DNA of 64,000 nucleotides, from assembly GCA_964574875.1 (NCBI GenBank), contig CAZNOX010000002.1, positions 113,678 to 177,677 of the forward strand. Reading direction: 5' to 3'. The notes below the pieces were generated by a model that saw nothing but the letters and a program-made list of their open reading frames with translations, did not search any database and was not told where the DNA came from. Source of the stretch: DSCS01 sp035391585. Its GTDB lineage: Bacteria > Macinerneyibacteriota > Macinerneyibacteria > Macinerneyibacteriales > DSCS01. The position numbers were made by a program, and so were the translations under genes. Below, piece by piece: positions 17,678 through 25,227 of the stretch; the first letter of the stretch is position 1; each line of letters starts with the position of its first letter.

Positions 17678-18440
17678 GGCCGTCTCCTTTCCCGGGAAGA
17701 TCCCCGATTCTGGATTTTATGAGAGCCAGGGGATGAGTCCATGGCAGAATGTGAGCCTCCGGGTGAGGCATAAGGCCGAAGATCCGGCCGGTGGGATCGC
17801 ACAGCCCGGCCAGTCCCCCTGCAGATCCGTTGGGATTATAGGGGAACTCTTCGGTGGGTTCCCCGCAGGGGCCTATGTAGTGCAGGACATCCTGATGGTT
17901 CTTCCTGATCCCGTCTTCTACAGACGTGTCCTTAAAGAGGATCCGGCCCTCTCCGTGGCGGACAGGAAGATAAAGGCGGTCGATCCCCCGGGTATAGACA
18001 GAGGGAGACTCGGGGTTGGCCTTGAGGGTGACCCAGCCGTCATAGAAGTGTCCGCAGATATTTTCCGTGATCGTCGCAGTCTGTGAAAAAAGAGCCCCTC
18101 CCGTGGCGGGAAGCAGCCCAAGCTTCATGAGGATCTGAAAACCGTTGCAGACCCCCAGGATGAGCCGTCCCTCCCGGACAAAAGAACGGAAAGGGGCAGA
18201 AAGGGTATGTTTCAGCCTGGCGGCAAAGGCCCGGCCCGCGGCGATATGGTCGCCGTAGGAAAATCCCCCGATGAGCATGAGAAGATGGGCTTTCGCAAGC
18301 TTATCCGGTGCGGCGATGAGGTCGTTGAGGTGGATCATCTCCACGGCAGAGGCTCCGGCCATGCGGAAAGCTGCTGCACTCTCTTCCTGGCAGTTCAGTC
18401 CGTATCCGGTGATGATGAGAATATGGGGTTTAGCAGCCAT
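17631..18440 (-). CDS. purQ: Phosphoribosylformylglycinamidine synthase, glutaminase subunit
   Basis: Supplies ammonia from glutamine to PurL in step four of purine synthesis. The class I amidotransferase signatures are GYGLNCQEE at the N-terminus, LGVCNGFQIL with the nucleophile Cys, and MPHPEAH with the catalytic His. The ATG at 18440 is chosen because AAAGGAG lies upstream at good distance; the protein is then 269 residues. It overlaps the end of purL by 11 bases. A separate PurQ beside a PurL of about 990 residues is a known arrangement distinct from both the single-chain and the three-gene PurSQL forms. Confidence 0.94.
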   Translation of the reverse strand: MAAKPHILIITGYGLNCQEESAAAFRMAGASAVEMIHLNDLIAAPDKLAKAHLLMLIGGFSYGDHIAAGRAFAARLKHTLSAPFRSFVREGRLILGVCNGFQILMKLGLLPATGGALFSQTATITENICGHFYDGWVTLKANPESPSVYTRGIDRLYLPVRHGEGRILFKDTSVEDGIRKNHQDVLHYIGPCGEPTEEFPYNPNGSAGGLAGLCDPTGRIFGLMPHPEAHILPWTHPLALIKSRIGDLPGKGDGLAIFINAVDFIRHHL

Positions 18441-21402
18441 GGCCACTCCTTTGGTATGCATTTTTGAGTTGTTCACGGGTCATTGACAGCCAGACCTCTT
18501 CTCCGTGGTAAAGGCAAAGGCCGTCATGAGCCTCTGTGACCCGTCCGACGCGTGCCAGGGGGAGGCCTGTCATCATCTCCTCAAAGTCCGCCGCCTGTTC
18601 CGGGGAGAGGGTCATGAAGATCCGGCCCCCGCTTTCAGAGAAAAGGACCTCGGCGGGAGAGAGGGGTTCTCCGGTGAGAAGGCGGTCCACATGGACGTCA
18701 AGCCCGAAAGACCCCGCCATGACCTGGAGGGCCAGGGAAAGAGCCGCTCCGCCTCTTGAAGGTGTATGGGCGGACTGGATCAGCCCCGCTCGGAGAGCAC
18801 GGTGATAGGCCCGGTAAATATCGATGAATCCTTCCCGAGGAGGCGCAGGGACACGTCCCCCGGGGTGTCCCAGGTAACGGAAAGCAGCCGATCCTCCGAA
18901 TTCACGGCGGGTGAGGCCCAGGCCATAGAGGATATCCCCGTCGCGGACCGGTGCCGGGGCTGCTGCTTTGCGGTAATCGGGCATCCGTGCGATCACGGAA
19001 AAGAGAAGGGTGTAGGGAATGGAGATCTTCCTCCCTTCGAGGAAGGCATCGTTTTTCATGGAGTCTTTTCCCGAGATACAGGGAGCCCCGTACAGAGGAG
19101 CGAAATGGGCCAGGGCGCGGCAGGAGTCCACAAGAGCGCCCAGTTTTTCCTTTCCGTCGGGATTGGATGCAGCCTGATAGACAGGATCGGGCCAGCAGAA
19201 ATTGTCCAGGCCGGCCATATGGGAAGGATCCGCTCCTGCGGTCACGGCTTTCCGGACGGCTTCATCGATGATGGCTGCCGTCCCGGCATACGGGTTCAGC
19301 TCGCAGTACCAGGGGTTGACTCCTTCAGAGAGGACGACTCCTTCAAAATGGTCGTAATCGGTTGCCGTGACTGAAGCGTCGCTGTGGACATCGCCTAAAA
19401 CCCCGGTGAACGGTTTCAGGACAGAGAGCCCCTTGACCTCATGGTCATATGTGCGGTAGAGGTGCTCCTTGGATGTCAGTTCTTCCGTGGAGAGAAGCCC
19501 GAGAAGGAGAGCTCCGGGATCCTCTTCCCTGAGTCGGGAAGAATCCTCTCCCGATGGAGGAGCGACGGCTTCCAGCTCCAGCTGGGGAAGCCCGTTATGG
19601 AGAAACTCCATATCAAGGTAACAGACCGGACGGTTGTTGTGAACAGCGTGGAAAAAGCCGGATGCTGTGAAATGGCCCAGCACTGTGCAGAGGACGTCTC
19701 TTTTTCCGGCCAGGGCCATAAAGGGTTCGAGCTTTTCGGGAGGGACGGCCAGAGTCATGCGCTCCTGAGCTTCGGAGATCAGGATCTCCCAGGGTTGAAG
19801 GCCGTGATATTTCAGCGGAGCCCGGGCCAGGTCCAGCCAGGCTCCCCCTGTCTCTCTTGCCATCTCCCCCACGGAAGAGGCCAGCCCTCCGGCGCCGTTA
19901 TCGGTGATGGAGCGGTAAAGGCCCTGATCGCGGGCTTCGATGAGAAAATCGGTCATTTTTTTCTGTGTGAGCGGGTCTCCGATCTGAACAGCCTGGACAG
20001 GAGAGGTCTCATCAAGCTGACGGGAGGAGAAGGTGGCTCCGTGGATCCCGTCCTTTCCGATACGTCCCCCGGCCATGACGATCAGGTCGCCGGGAAGGAT
20101 CCTCTTTTTCGCTCCGTCTTCCCCGTTCAGGCGGCGGGGAAGGAGCCCCACCGTCCCGCAATAGACCAGGGGTTTCCCCAGATAACGCTCATCAAAAAGC
20201 TCCCAGCCGCGTGCGTAGGGGATCCCGCTCTGGTTTCCTCCGTCGATGACGCCTTTATGGACGCCTTCACGGATCCGCCGGGGGGGGAGAAGGCCCGAAG
20301 GGATCGGGCTGTTGTAATCAGGGGGAGCGAAACAGTATCCCCAGACATTGATATGGGGAACAGCCCCCTTTCCTGTCCCCAGGATATCACGATTGACGCC
20401 CACGATTCCGGTCATGGCTCCGCCGTAAGGGTCCAGCGCCGAAGGGGAGTTGTGTGTCTCCACTTTATAGCAGATATGATGACGGTCATTGAACGAGAGG
20501 ACCCCGGCGTTGTCTTCGAAGACAGAGATGATATGGTCAGTCTTTTCCATGGCTCTCTTTGTGGGCTCTTTGATCATGGTCCTGTAGAGGGAATCGATCT
20601 CGAACTCCTCTCCGGAGGCATCCCGATAGGTGATGAGGGAGGCGAAGATCTTGTGTTTGCAGTGTTCGCTCCAGGTCTGGGCGACCATTTCGATCTCGGC
20701 ATCCAGAGGATGTTCGCTGAATCCGGCTGCACGCCTTCGGCTGCGGATGCTGCTGTCGGCGAAGTGATCCCGGATCACAGCGAGTTCGCGTTCGTCCAGG
20801 GCCAGGTGGCGCTCATGGTTCAGGCGTGTCAGCGCCTTTTCGTCCATGGACGTGACGGGGACCTCCTCCACGAGGATATGGTCTTCTGCCGTGATCACGG
20901 GGATGGCGTAGCGGGTTGTTTTTTTCCAATCGCCGGAGAAAAAGACATCCACCTCTTCGATGAGGCGGTTGGCGAGGATCCTGTAGCCCCATTCGACGGC
21001 GGTCTCATGATTCGGGAGATCACCCCGGGGAAGATCGAAGAGGTAGAGCAGCGAGGTGTAGACCGCGCCGGACTCAGGAGTCCGGCCGAGAATAGAGGAG
21101 GCCATCTCCAGCGCTGTCCGCCCTTCATTATCCGTGACTCCGGGAAGGAAGCCCACCCGATAGACCAGGGAGGGGGACTCTGCCTCATGGGAGAGGACAA
21201 CTTCTTCGGTTACAGGGTCGACAAACTCATCGGCAAGAGAGGCCCACTCTTTGTCGGAGACAGCAAAGTCAAAAGCATAAAGCCTGCGGACCTGCACCGT
21301 AGCGGGTTTGAACGGGGCCTGGCGGATGAAGGACTGCAGGACCCTGTCTCCCCGGAAATCATGCTGCCCGTTTTGAAGCTTTATCTCGAGAAAACGTGTC
21401 AT
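18430..21402 (-). CDS. purL: Phosphoribosylformylglycinamidine synthase, large subunit with PurS-like N-terminus
   Basis: ATP-dependent amidation of FGAR to FGAM. The 990-residue chain starts with a PurS-like segment of about 200 residues, followed by the linker and two AIR-synthase-type halves. Signatures are MVAQTWSEHCKHKIF, CYKVETHNSPSALDPYGGA (FGAM synthase motif), GIHGATFSS and DNGAGGLASSVGEMA. The C-terminal glutaminase domain of the E. coli form is missing and is supplied by purQ downstream. AAAAGGAG lies 6 bases before the ATG. It opens an operon that continues into polysaccharide export genes. Confidence 0.95.
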   Translation of the reverse strand: MTRFLEIKLQNGQHDFRGDRVLQSFIRQAPFKPATVQVRRLYAFDFAVSDKEWASLADEFVDPVTEEVVLSHEAESPSLVYRVGFLPGVTDNEGRTALEMASSILGRTPESGAVYTSLLYLFDLPRGDLPNHETAVEWGYRILANRLIEEVDVFFSGDWKKTTRYAIPVITAEDHILVEEVPVTSMDEKALTRLNHERHLALDERELAVIRDHFADSSIRSRRRAAGFSEHPLDAEIEMVAQTWSEHCKHKIFASLITYRDASGEEFEIDSLYRTMIKEPTKRAMEKTDHIISVFEDNAGVLSFNDRHHICYKVETHNSPSALDPYGGAMTGIVGVNRDILGTGKGAVPHINVWGYCFAPPDYNSPIPSGLLPPRRIREGVHKGVIDGGNQSGIPYARGWELFDERYLGKPLVYCGTVGLLPRRLNGEDGAKKRILPGDLIVMAGGRIGKDGIHGATFSSRQLDETSPVQAVQIGDPLTQKKMTDFLIEARDQGLYRSITDNGAGGLASSVGEMARETGGAWLDLARAPLKYHGLQPWEILISEAQERMTLAVPPEKLEPFMALAGKRDVLCTVLGHFTASGFFHAVHNNRPVCYLDMEFLHNGLPQLELEAVAPPSGEDSSRLREEDPGALLLGLLSTEELTSKEHLYRTYDHEVKGLSVLKPFTGVLGDVHSDASVTATDYDHFEGVVLSEGVNPWYCELNPYAGTAAIIDEAVRKAVTAGADPSHMAGLDNFCWPDPVYQAASNPDGKEKLGALVDSCRALAHFAPLYGAPCISGKDSMKNDAFLEGRKISIPYTLLFSVIARMPDYRKAAAPAPVRDGDILYGLGLTRREFGGSAAFRYLGHPGGRVPAPPREGFIDIYRAYHRALRAGLIQSAHTPSRGGAALSLALQVMAGSFGLDVHVDRLLTGEPLSPAEVLFSESGGRIFMTLSPEQAADFEEMMTGLPLARVGRVTEAHDGLCLYHGEEVWLSMTREQLKNAYQRSGHGC

Positions 21403-21438
21403 GATACGCTCCTTTTAAAAAAACAGAAATGCGTTTTC

Positions 21439-21466
21439 AGTATAGAGGGGGCTTGCAAAAAGTCAA
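21439..21466 (-). promoter_or_regulatory. Promoter of the purL operon
   Basis: Minus-strand -35 box TTGACT (21461-21466), 16-base spacer, -10 box TATACT (21439-21444), about 37 bases before the purL ATG. No PurR-type or riboswitch structure was recognised in the short leader. Confidence 0.75.
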
Positions 21467-21470
21467 GGTC

Positions 21471-21857
21471 TTATGGCACTGCCGTCCGGGGGACATTCCT
21501 GATCTCCGCGTCACGGCTTCCGGTGGACAGAGCTCTCTTCTCAGGGAGGGGAAGAAGGATCCTGTAGGAGTCCCCGTCGGAAAGATAGATCAGAGGGTGT
21601 CCCCTGAGGAGAGCGGGATAGGAGAAGGAATCCAGGGCTTCAAGCTGTGAAGGGAGAAACCGCTGGTCATTGACAGGGTAGCGCCCGTAACGGGCATAGA
21701 ACTCCTCCAGTCCCCGGCAGACCTGCTCCAGGGCATCCCGGTAAAGGGCCTCCCGGGCCTCCCGGCTTCCCTCCCTGAAGGAGGGAAGCGCATAGAGGAG
21801 CAGAAGAAGGCCCACAACGAGGATGACAATAAGGTCGTTTGCTGTGGCCGGACGCAC
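21471..21857 (-). CDS. Pseudopilin-like single-pass protein without a prepilin cleavage site
   Basis: A 128-residue protein with one N-terminal membrane helix (about residues 9-26, DLIVILVVGLLLLLYALP). A helical stretch ending in LEEFYARYGRYPV follows, a phrase typical of pseudopilins, and then a small C-terminal domain. The Gly-Phe cleavage site and conserved Glu5 of type IV prepilins are absent. The start is GTG (21855-21857), 3 bases after the pilD stop, with only a weak ribosome site, so it is probably translated together with pilD. It may be an assembly factor or a degenerate pseudopilin. Confidence 0.6.
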   Translation of the reverse strand: MRPATANDLIVILVVGLLLLLYALPSFREGSREAREALYRDALEQVCRGLEEFYARYGRYPVNDQRFLPSQLEALDSFSYPALLRGHPLIYLSDGDSYRILLPLPEKRALSTGSRDAEIRNVPRTAVP

Positions 21858-21860
21858 AGA

Positions 21861-22625
21861 TCACCCTGCAGGGGGAAAGAGCCCCATATACCAGGAGAGC
21901 AGGGCCGGTCCCCAGAAGAAAGCGATGACAGCCCCCAGTGAGAGGAAGGGCCCGAAGGGAAGCATGGTCTCGCGGACGTTTTTCCGGGTGATGAAGGCGT
22001 AGAGATAGCCGATGAGAGCAGCGCTCAGGGCCGCGGCGAGGAGAAGGATGATCCCGCTTTTCCATCCGGTAAAAAAGGCCAGAAACGCCGTGTAGTAGAT
22101 ATCGCCGCCTCCCATGGCCTCCTTTTTATAAAAGGCCTTTCCCAGAAACGCGATGAGCCAGATGAGAGCGAAAAAAAGGAGAAACGAGAGGAGGCGCTCT
22201 CCGATGATCCCCAGCTTGATGTTGTAGAAGATGCGCCAGAGAAAAGCGGGGACAAGGACTTCCCAGGGGATGATCATATGGGTAAAGTCGATCCACGTGA
22301 CGATAAAGAGTGTGGAGAGAAAGAGGATGAGGTCCACAGCCGAAAGGGTGAGCCCTCCGTAGAGATAGCCCGCCAGGAAGATAAGCCCGCCGGAAAGCTC
22401 CACCAGGGGATAACGCAGAGCGATGGGTGCTTTGCAGGCTGCACACCGGCCCCTGAGGAAAAGATAGGAGAGAAGGGGGATGTTGCCGTACCAGGCGATG
22501 GGGGTGCTGCAGGCGGGACAGCGCGACCCGGGGCGCACGATGGAGAGGTCCCGGGGGACGCGGTAGATGACCACATTAAAGAAGGATCCGAAAAAAAGGC
22601 CGATGAAAAAAAAGAGAAATGCCAT
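21861..22625 (-). CDS. pilD: Prepilin peptidase / N-methyltransferase
   Basis: Inner-membrane aspartic protease that cleaves and N-methylates type IV prepilins. The 254 residues begin with the hydrophobic N-terminal segment containing GSFFNVVIYRVPRDLS. A four-Cys zinc motif (CPACSTPI and CAACKAPI) follows, then several membrane helices. The catalytic Asp residues lie in TWIDFTHMIIP and in GGGDIYYTAFLA. ATG 22625 is chosen because GGGAG lies 5 bases upstream. It follows a pilin gene but is separated from it by a terminator, so it may depend on read-through or its own promoter. Confidence 0.93.
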   Translation of the reverse strand: MAFLFFFIGLFFGSFFNVVIYRVPRDLSIVRPGSRCPACSTPIAWYGNIPLLSYLFLRGRCAACKAPIALRYPLVELSGGLIFLAGYLYGGLTLSAVDLILFLSTLFIVTWIDFTHMIIPWEVLVPAFLWRIFYNIKLGIIGERLLSFLLFFALIWLIAFLGKAFYKKEAMGGGDIYYTAFLAFFTGWKSGIILLLAAALSAALIGYLYAFITRKNVRETMLPFGPFLSLGAVIAFFWGPALLSWYMGLFPPAG

Positions 22626-22649
22626 GTCTGCTCCCTTCATACTGATCAA

Positions 22650-22684
22650 GAAAAAAAAAGCCCGCCCGCGGAAGCGGACGGGCT
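22650..22684 (-). terminator. Rho-independent terminator after the first pilin gene
   Basis: On the minus strand an 11-bp stem (AGCCCGTCCGC with GCGGGCGGGCT, one G-T pair) with a TTCC loop is followed by nine T. It lies between the pilin stop and the pilD start, consistent with much stronger expression of the pilin than of pilD. Confidence 0.9.
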
Positions 22685-22710
22685 CTCAAGACATCGACTC
22701 AGACGAGCTC

Positions 22711-23133
22711 TTAGAGCGGGTCCATGGTGATGCCGCCGGGGACAGCGTCCACAACAGTCGCTGTCTTGCCCACATCGATGATCACGGCATACTTGTCGCC
22801 CTTGACGCCCTTGATCTTGCCGACCAGGGTGTAAGCGCCGTCACCGTCACCGGCGAAGCCGACGTGGGTGAGGTTGCCGGACATGTCAGTCCACTCGAAG
22901 TAGTTCTGTGAGATGGTCTGAAGCATGTCCAGTGTCTGGGGATAGTCACCCGGGAAATCCATGGATGCATAGGACTCCATGGCCTGGATGAGAGACTGCA
23001 TGGTGGCCACAGCGGCCCTTTCCGCAGCTTTCTCACGCACACGGGTGAAGTTCGGGATCGCGATAGCCGCCAGAATACCGATGATGGCGATAACGATCAT
23101 GAGCTCGATGAGCGTAAAACCTTTCTTATTCAT
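22711..23133 (-). CDS. Type IV pilin (major-pilin candidate)
   Basis: A 140-residue type IVa pilin. The prepilin leader MNKKG is followed by FTLIELMIVIAIIGILAAIA with Glu5, then a coiled N-terminal helix (NFTRVREKAAERAAVATMQ) and a small globular domain with SYASMDFPGDYPQTLDML. AAAGGGAGG precedes the ATG. The near-perfect sigma-54 promoter upstream and the strong terminator downstream fit a highly expressed major pilin such as PilA. No disulfide-loop Cys pair is present. A second pilin paralogue lies just upstream on the same strand. Confidence 0.93.
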   Translation of the reverse strand: MNKKGFTLIELMIVIAIIGILAAIAIPNFTRVREKAAERAAVATMQSLIQAMESYASMDFPGDYPQTLDMLQTISQNYFEWTDMSGNLTHVGFAGDGDGAYTLVGKIKGVKGDKYAVIIDVGKTATVVDAVPGGITMDPL

Positions 23134-23168
23134 AAAACACCTCCCTTTCTTTGCTTACCTTATTGTTA

Positions 23169-23184
23169 AGCAATCATCGTGCCA
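23169..23184 (-). promoter_or_regulatory. Sigma-54 type promoter of the first pilin gene
   Basis: The minus strand reads TGGCACGATGATTGCT, matching the sigma-54 consensus TGGCACG-N4-TTGCW at every fixed position. The expected transcript start is about 25 nt before the pilin ATG. Sigma-54 control of pilA by a response regulator is well known in other bacteria. Confidence 0.85.
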
Positions 23185-23257
23185 GAAACCTGTTTTCCGG
23201 CATCTTCCACTATAACAGGCAATTATAAAACCATTTGCTCCACTGCGCTCTCCTGGA

Positions 23258-23308
23258 GTGTAACCAATCGACCCGTTTTTACTCGGGATGTGTAACTTTG
23301 GGTTACAC
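23258..23308. repeat. Three GTGTAAC copies between the two pilin genes
   Basis: GTGTAAC occurs at 23258-23264 and 23290-23296, and its inverse GTTACAC at 23302-23308. The second and third form a 7-bp hairpin with a five-base loop right at the stop codon of the upstream pilin gene; a CCCG/CGGG pair lies between. It may be a weak transcript end or a binding site for an activator of the sigma-54 promoter about 75 bases away. Confidence 0.5.
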
Positions 23309-23730
23309 TACAGCTCCTTCCAGCTGGAGATCACAGGTTCTGTGGTGACAAACCGCGGACTTTTCATGGTGTCGGTGTAGAGGGCCCAGGTATCCTTGTT
23401 GATCGCCCGGACCTTGGCGGCGATGGTGTAGCGTCCGGTGGTGGTGCCCTCAAACCCCAGGACCTCCACGGTCTCGCTCACCCGGTCGATCTCCAGGTAG
23501 GGGGCGATGACCTGGATGAGTTCATCCACGTTCTGGGGATAGGAGAACTCCAGCTCCGCCGAGGCGTAGGCTTCCAGGGCTTTGAGCACCGCTTTGAGTG
23601 TGGTGGCTGTGGCATGGATGGCGCTCTTTTCACGGACACGGTTGAAATTGGGGATGGCGATGGCCGCTAATATGGCAATAATGGCGATGATGATCATGAG
23701 TTCGATGAGCGTAAAGCCGCTTTTTTTCAT
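23308..23730 (-). CDS. Type IV pilin, second paralogue
   Basis: A 140-residue type IV pilin with leader MKKSG and mature N-terminus FTLIELMIIIAIIAILAAIA, followed by NFNRVREKSAIHATATTLK and a domain with ALEAYASAELEFSYPQNVDEL. The overall plan matches the neighbouring pilin, so the two are paralogues. ATG 23730 is preferred to the TTG two codons earlier because AAAGGAG lies 6 bases before it. A TATAAT hexamer (23758-23763, minus) is a possible -10 box, so this copy may use a housekeeping promoter instead of sigma-54. Minor pilin or an alternative major pilin are both possible. Confidence 0.9.
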   Translation of the reverse strand: MKKSGFTLIELMIIIAIIAILAAIAIPNFNRVREKSAIHATATTLKAVLKALEAYASAELEFSYPQNVDELIQVIAPYLEIDRVSETVEVLGFEGTTTGRYTIAAKVRAINKDTWALYTDTMKSPRFVTTEPVISSWKEL

Positions 23731-23835
23731 ACACAACTCCTTTGTTTCTAAAATGATATTATAAGTGTACCTTAAAATGAGAGCTTTTCAACAGAAAAGA
23801 GAAATATTTTTTCTTTTAAGAGCCGGGAAGACGGC

Positions 23836-23841
23836 TATAAT
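23836..23841 (+). promoter_or_regulatory. Possible -10 box of the SDR-C39-metalloenzyme operon
   Basis: TATAAT lies about 40 bases before the SDR start. The -35 region (TTTTAA, 16 bases upstream) is poor. The spacer contains an inverted repeat AGCCG-N6-CGGCT that ends at the -10 box, which might bind a regulator. Confidence 0.45.
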
Positions 23842-23880
23842 AGAAAGGGTGGACAAGTGAACCAGCACGGGAGGTGACCT

Positions 23881-24654
23881 ATGGACGGATTGAAGGGAAA
23901 GGTGGTCTTCATCACAGGAGCCAGCGCCGGGATCGGACGGGCATGCGCTGCTCTTTTCGCCCGGGAGGGAAGCGACCTGATCCTGGCAGCGCGGCGCATA
24001 GAGCGCCTGACCACTCTCAAAGAAGAGCTGGAAGGGGAGTTCGGAGCCAATATCCTCACCCTGGAGCTTGATGTCCGCGACCGGCAGGCCTGCTCAAAAG
24101 CGGTGGGAGGCCTCAGTGAAGAGTGGCAGGGGATCGACATCCTGGTGAACAACGCCGGGCTGTCCCGGGGAATAGACAAGCTTCATGAAGGCGATGTGGA
24201 CGACTGGGAAGAGATGATCGATACCAATATCAAAGGGCTTCTCTATATGACACGCTTGATCGTCCCCCTCATGGCGGAGCGCAAAAAGGGGCATGTGATC
24301 AATCTTGGCTCCATCGCGGGGCACGAAGTCTATCCCGGGGGGAATGTCTATTGCGCCACGAAGCATGCGGTCCATGCCCTGAGCCAGGGACTGCGGATCG
24401 ATCTTGTGGATCTCCCCCTGAGGGTGACCGAGATCTCTCCCGGCATGGTGGAGACGGAGTTTTCCGTGGTCCGTTTTCACGGAGACGAGCAGAAGGCGGC
24501 CCATGTCTATAAGGGGCTGACCCCTCTGACTCCCGAGGATATCGCCCGCTGTGTGGTCTGGGCGGCCTCACAGCCCCCCCATGTCCAGATCAACGAGATC
24601 GTGGTGATGCCCGTTTCCCAGGCCTCTGCGGGGATCTCCCACAGGAGGGGTTAG
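23881..24654 (+). CDS. SDR family NAD(P)-dependent oxidoreductase, YdfG-like
   Basis: A 257-residue classical short-chain dehydrogenase. It shows the cofactor motif TGASAGIG, a following RR pair (AARRIERL) that favours NADP, the NNAG motif, the catalytic Ser in NLGSIAG and the YxxxK motif (YCATKHAV). The C-terminal VVWAASQPPHVQINEIVVMP is typical of the YdfG group, which act on 3-hydroxy acids such as serine or 3-hydroxypropionate; the true substrate is unknown. GGGAGG lies before the ATG. The next gene starts directly after its stop codon, so they are co-translated. Confidence 0.92.
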   Translation: MDGLKGKVVFITGASAGIGRACAALFAREGSDLILAARRIERLTTLKEELEGEFGANILTLELDVRDRQACSKAVGGLSEEWQGIDILVNNAGLSRGIDKLHEGDVDDWEEMIDTNIKGLLYMTRLIVPLMAERKKGHVINLGSIAGHEVYPGGNVYCATKHAVHALSQGLRIDLVDLPLRVTEISPGMVETEFSVVRFHGDEQKAAHVYKGLTPLTPEDIARCVVWAASQPPHVQINEIVVMPVSQASAGISHRRG

Positions 24655-25227
24655 ATGGCCTTGTCCCTGGTCCTGGCTCTTCTGCACGCTGTCCCGGCCC
24701 TGTTTCTTCCGGGCCCCCAGCCACTCCAGGCGCACGACTTTTGCGGAGAGGCGGCATTAGCCTATCTTCTCGCCGTGGAGGGCCGCTCCACCAGTCAGCA
24801 GGAGGTCCATGAGACGCTTCTCGGACTCAAGGGTGTCTCGCGGGGAGCGTACAGCCGGGAGATCACCGAGGCTCTTCAGCTGAAAGGGTACCGTCTCAGG
24901 GTCACCGAAGAGTATACACAGGATGAGCCCGGGTTCCTGTCAGCCGAAGAAACGGCCGCCCTGGGAGCGGTCTTCAGGGATGCCCTGGACCGCGGTCATC
25001 CCGTTTTCATCGGCTGGTATCCCTGGCAAGACAAAGACAACGGCAAAAGGGGGCATTTCAGTGTTCTGTGCGGTTACGCCGGTGATGATTTTTTCCTCTA
25101 TGACCCCCGGTTCGGAAACGATGTCCTGGTGATCCCCATGAAGACCCTGGCGCTGCATCTCTTTCTTCCCACCCTGGACCGGAAGTCCTGGGGGCTCTTT
25201 TATTTTTATGTGGAGCAGAGGCCATGA
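24655..25227 (+). CDS. C39-like cysteine peptidase domain protein
   Basis: A 190-residue papain-fold protein. The likely triad is Cys30 (HDFCGEAAL, with Gln25 as oxyanion residue), His134 (RGHFSVLCGY) and Asp150 (FLYDPRFGND), the order and spacing of peptidase C39-like domains. A hydrophobic N-terminal stretch (residues 3-18) is a probable signal or anchor, so the enzyme may act outside the cytoplasm. No ABC transporter domain is attached and no bacteriocin precursor with a double-Gly leader is nearby. It starts with no gap after the SDR gene and overlaps the next by 4 bases. The substrate is unknown. Confidence 0.75.
   Translation: MALSLVLALLHAVPALFLPGPQPLQAHDFCGEAALAYLLAVEGRSTSQQEVHETLLGLKGVSRGAYSREITEALQLKGYRLRVTEEYTQDEPGFLSAEETAALGAVFRDALDRGHPVFIGWYPWQDKDNGKRGHFSVLCGYAGDDFFLYDPRFGNDVLVIPMKTLALHLFLPTLDRKSWGLFYFYVEQRP

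Noticed and set aside
21403..21438. Purine riboswitch before purL
   Set aside because: The leader is about 30 nt, too short for an aptamer; the guaA leader is equally short.
19441..21567. A 708-codon open frame on the plus strand opposite purL
   Set aside because: It is a shadow of the intact purL gene: no ribosome site, no recognisable domain, and it crosses the purL promoter.
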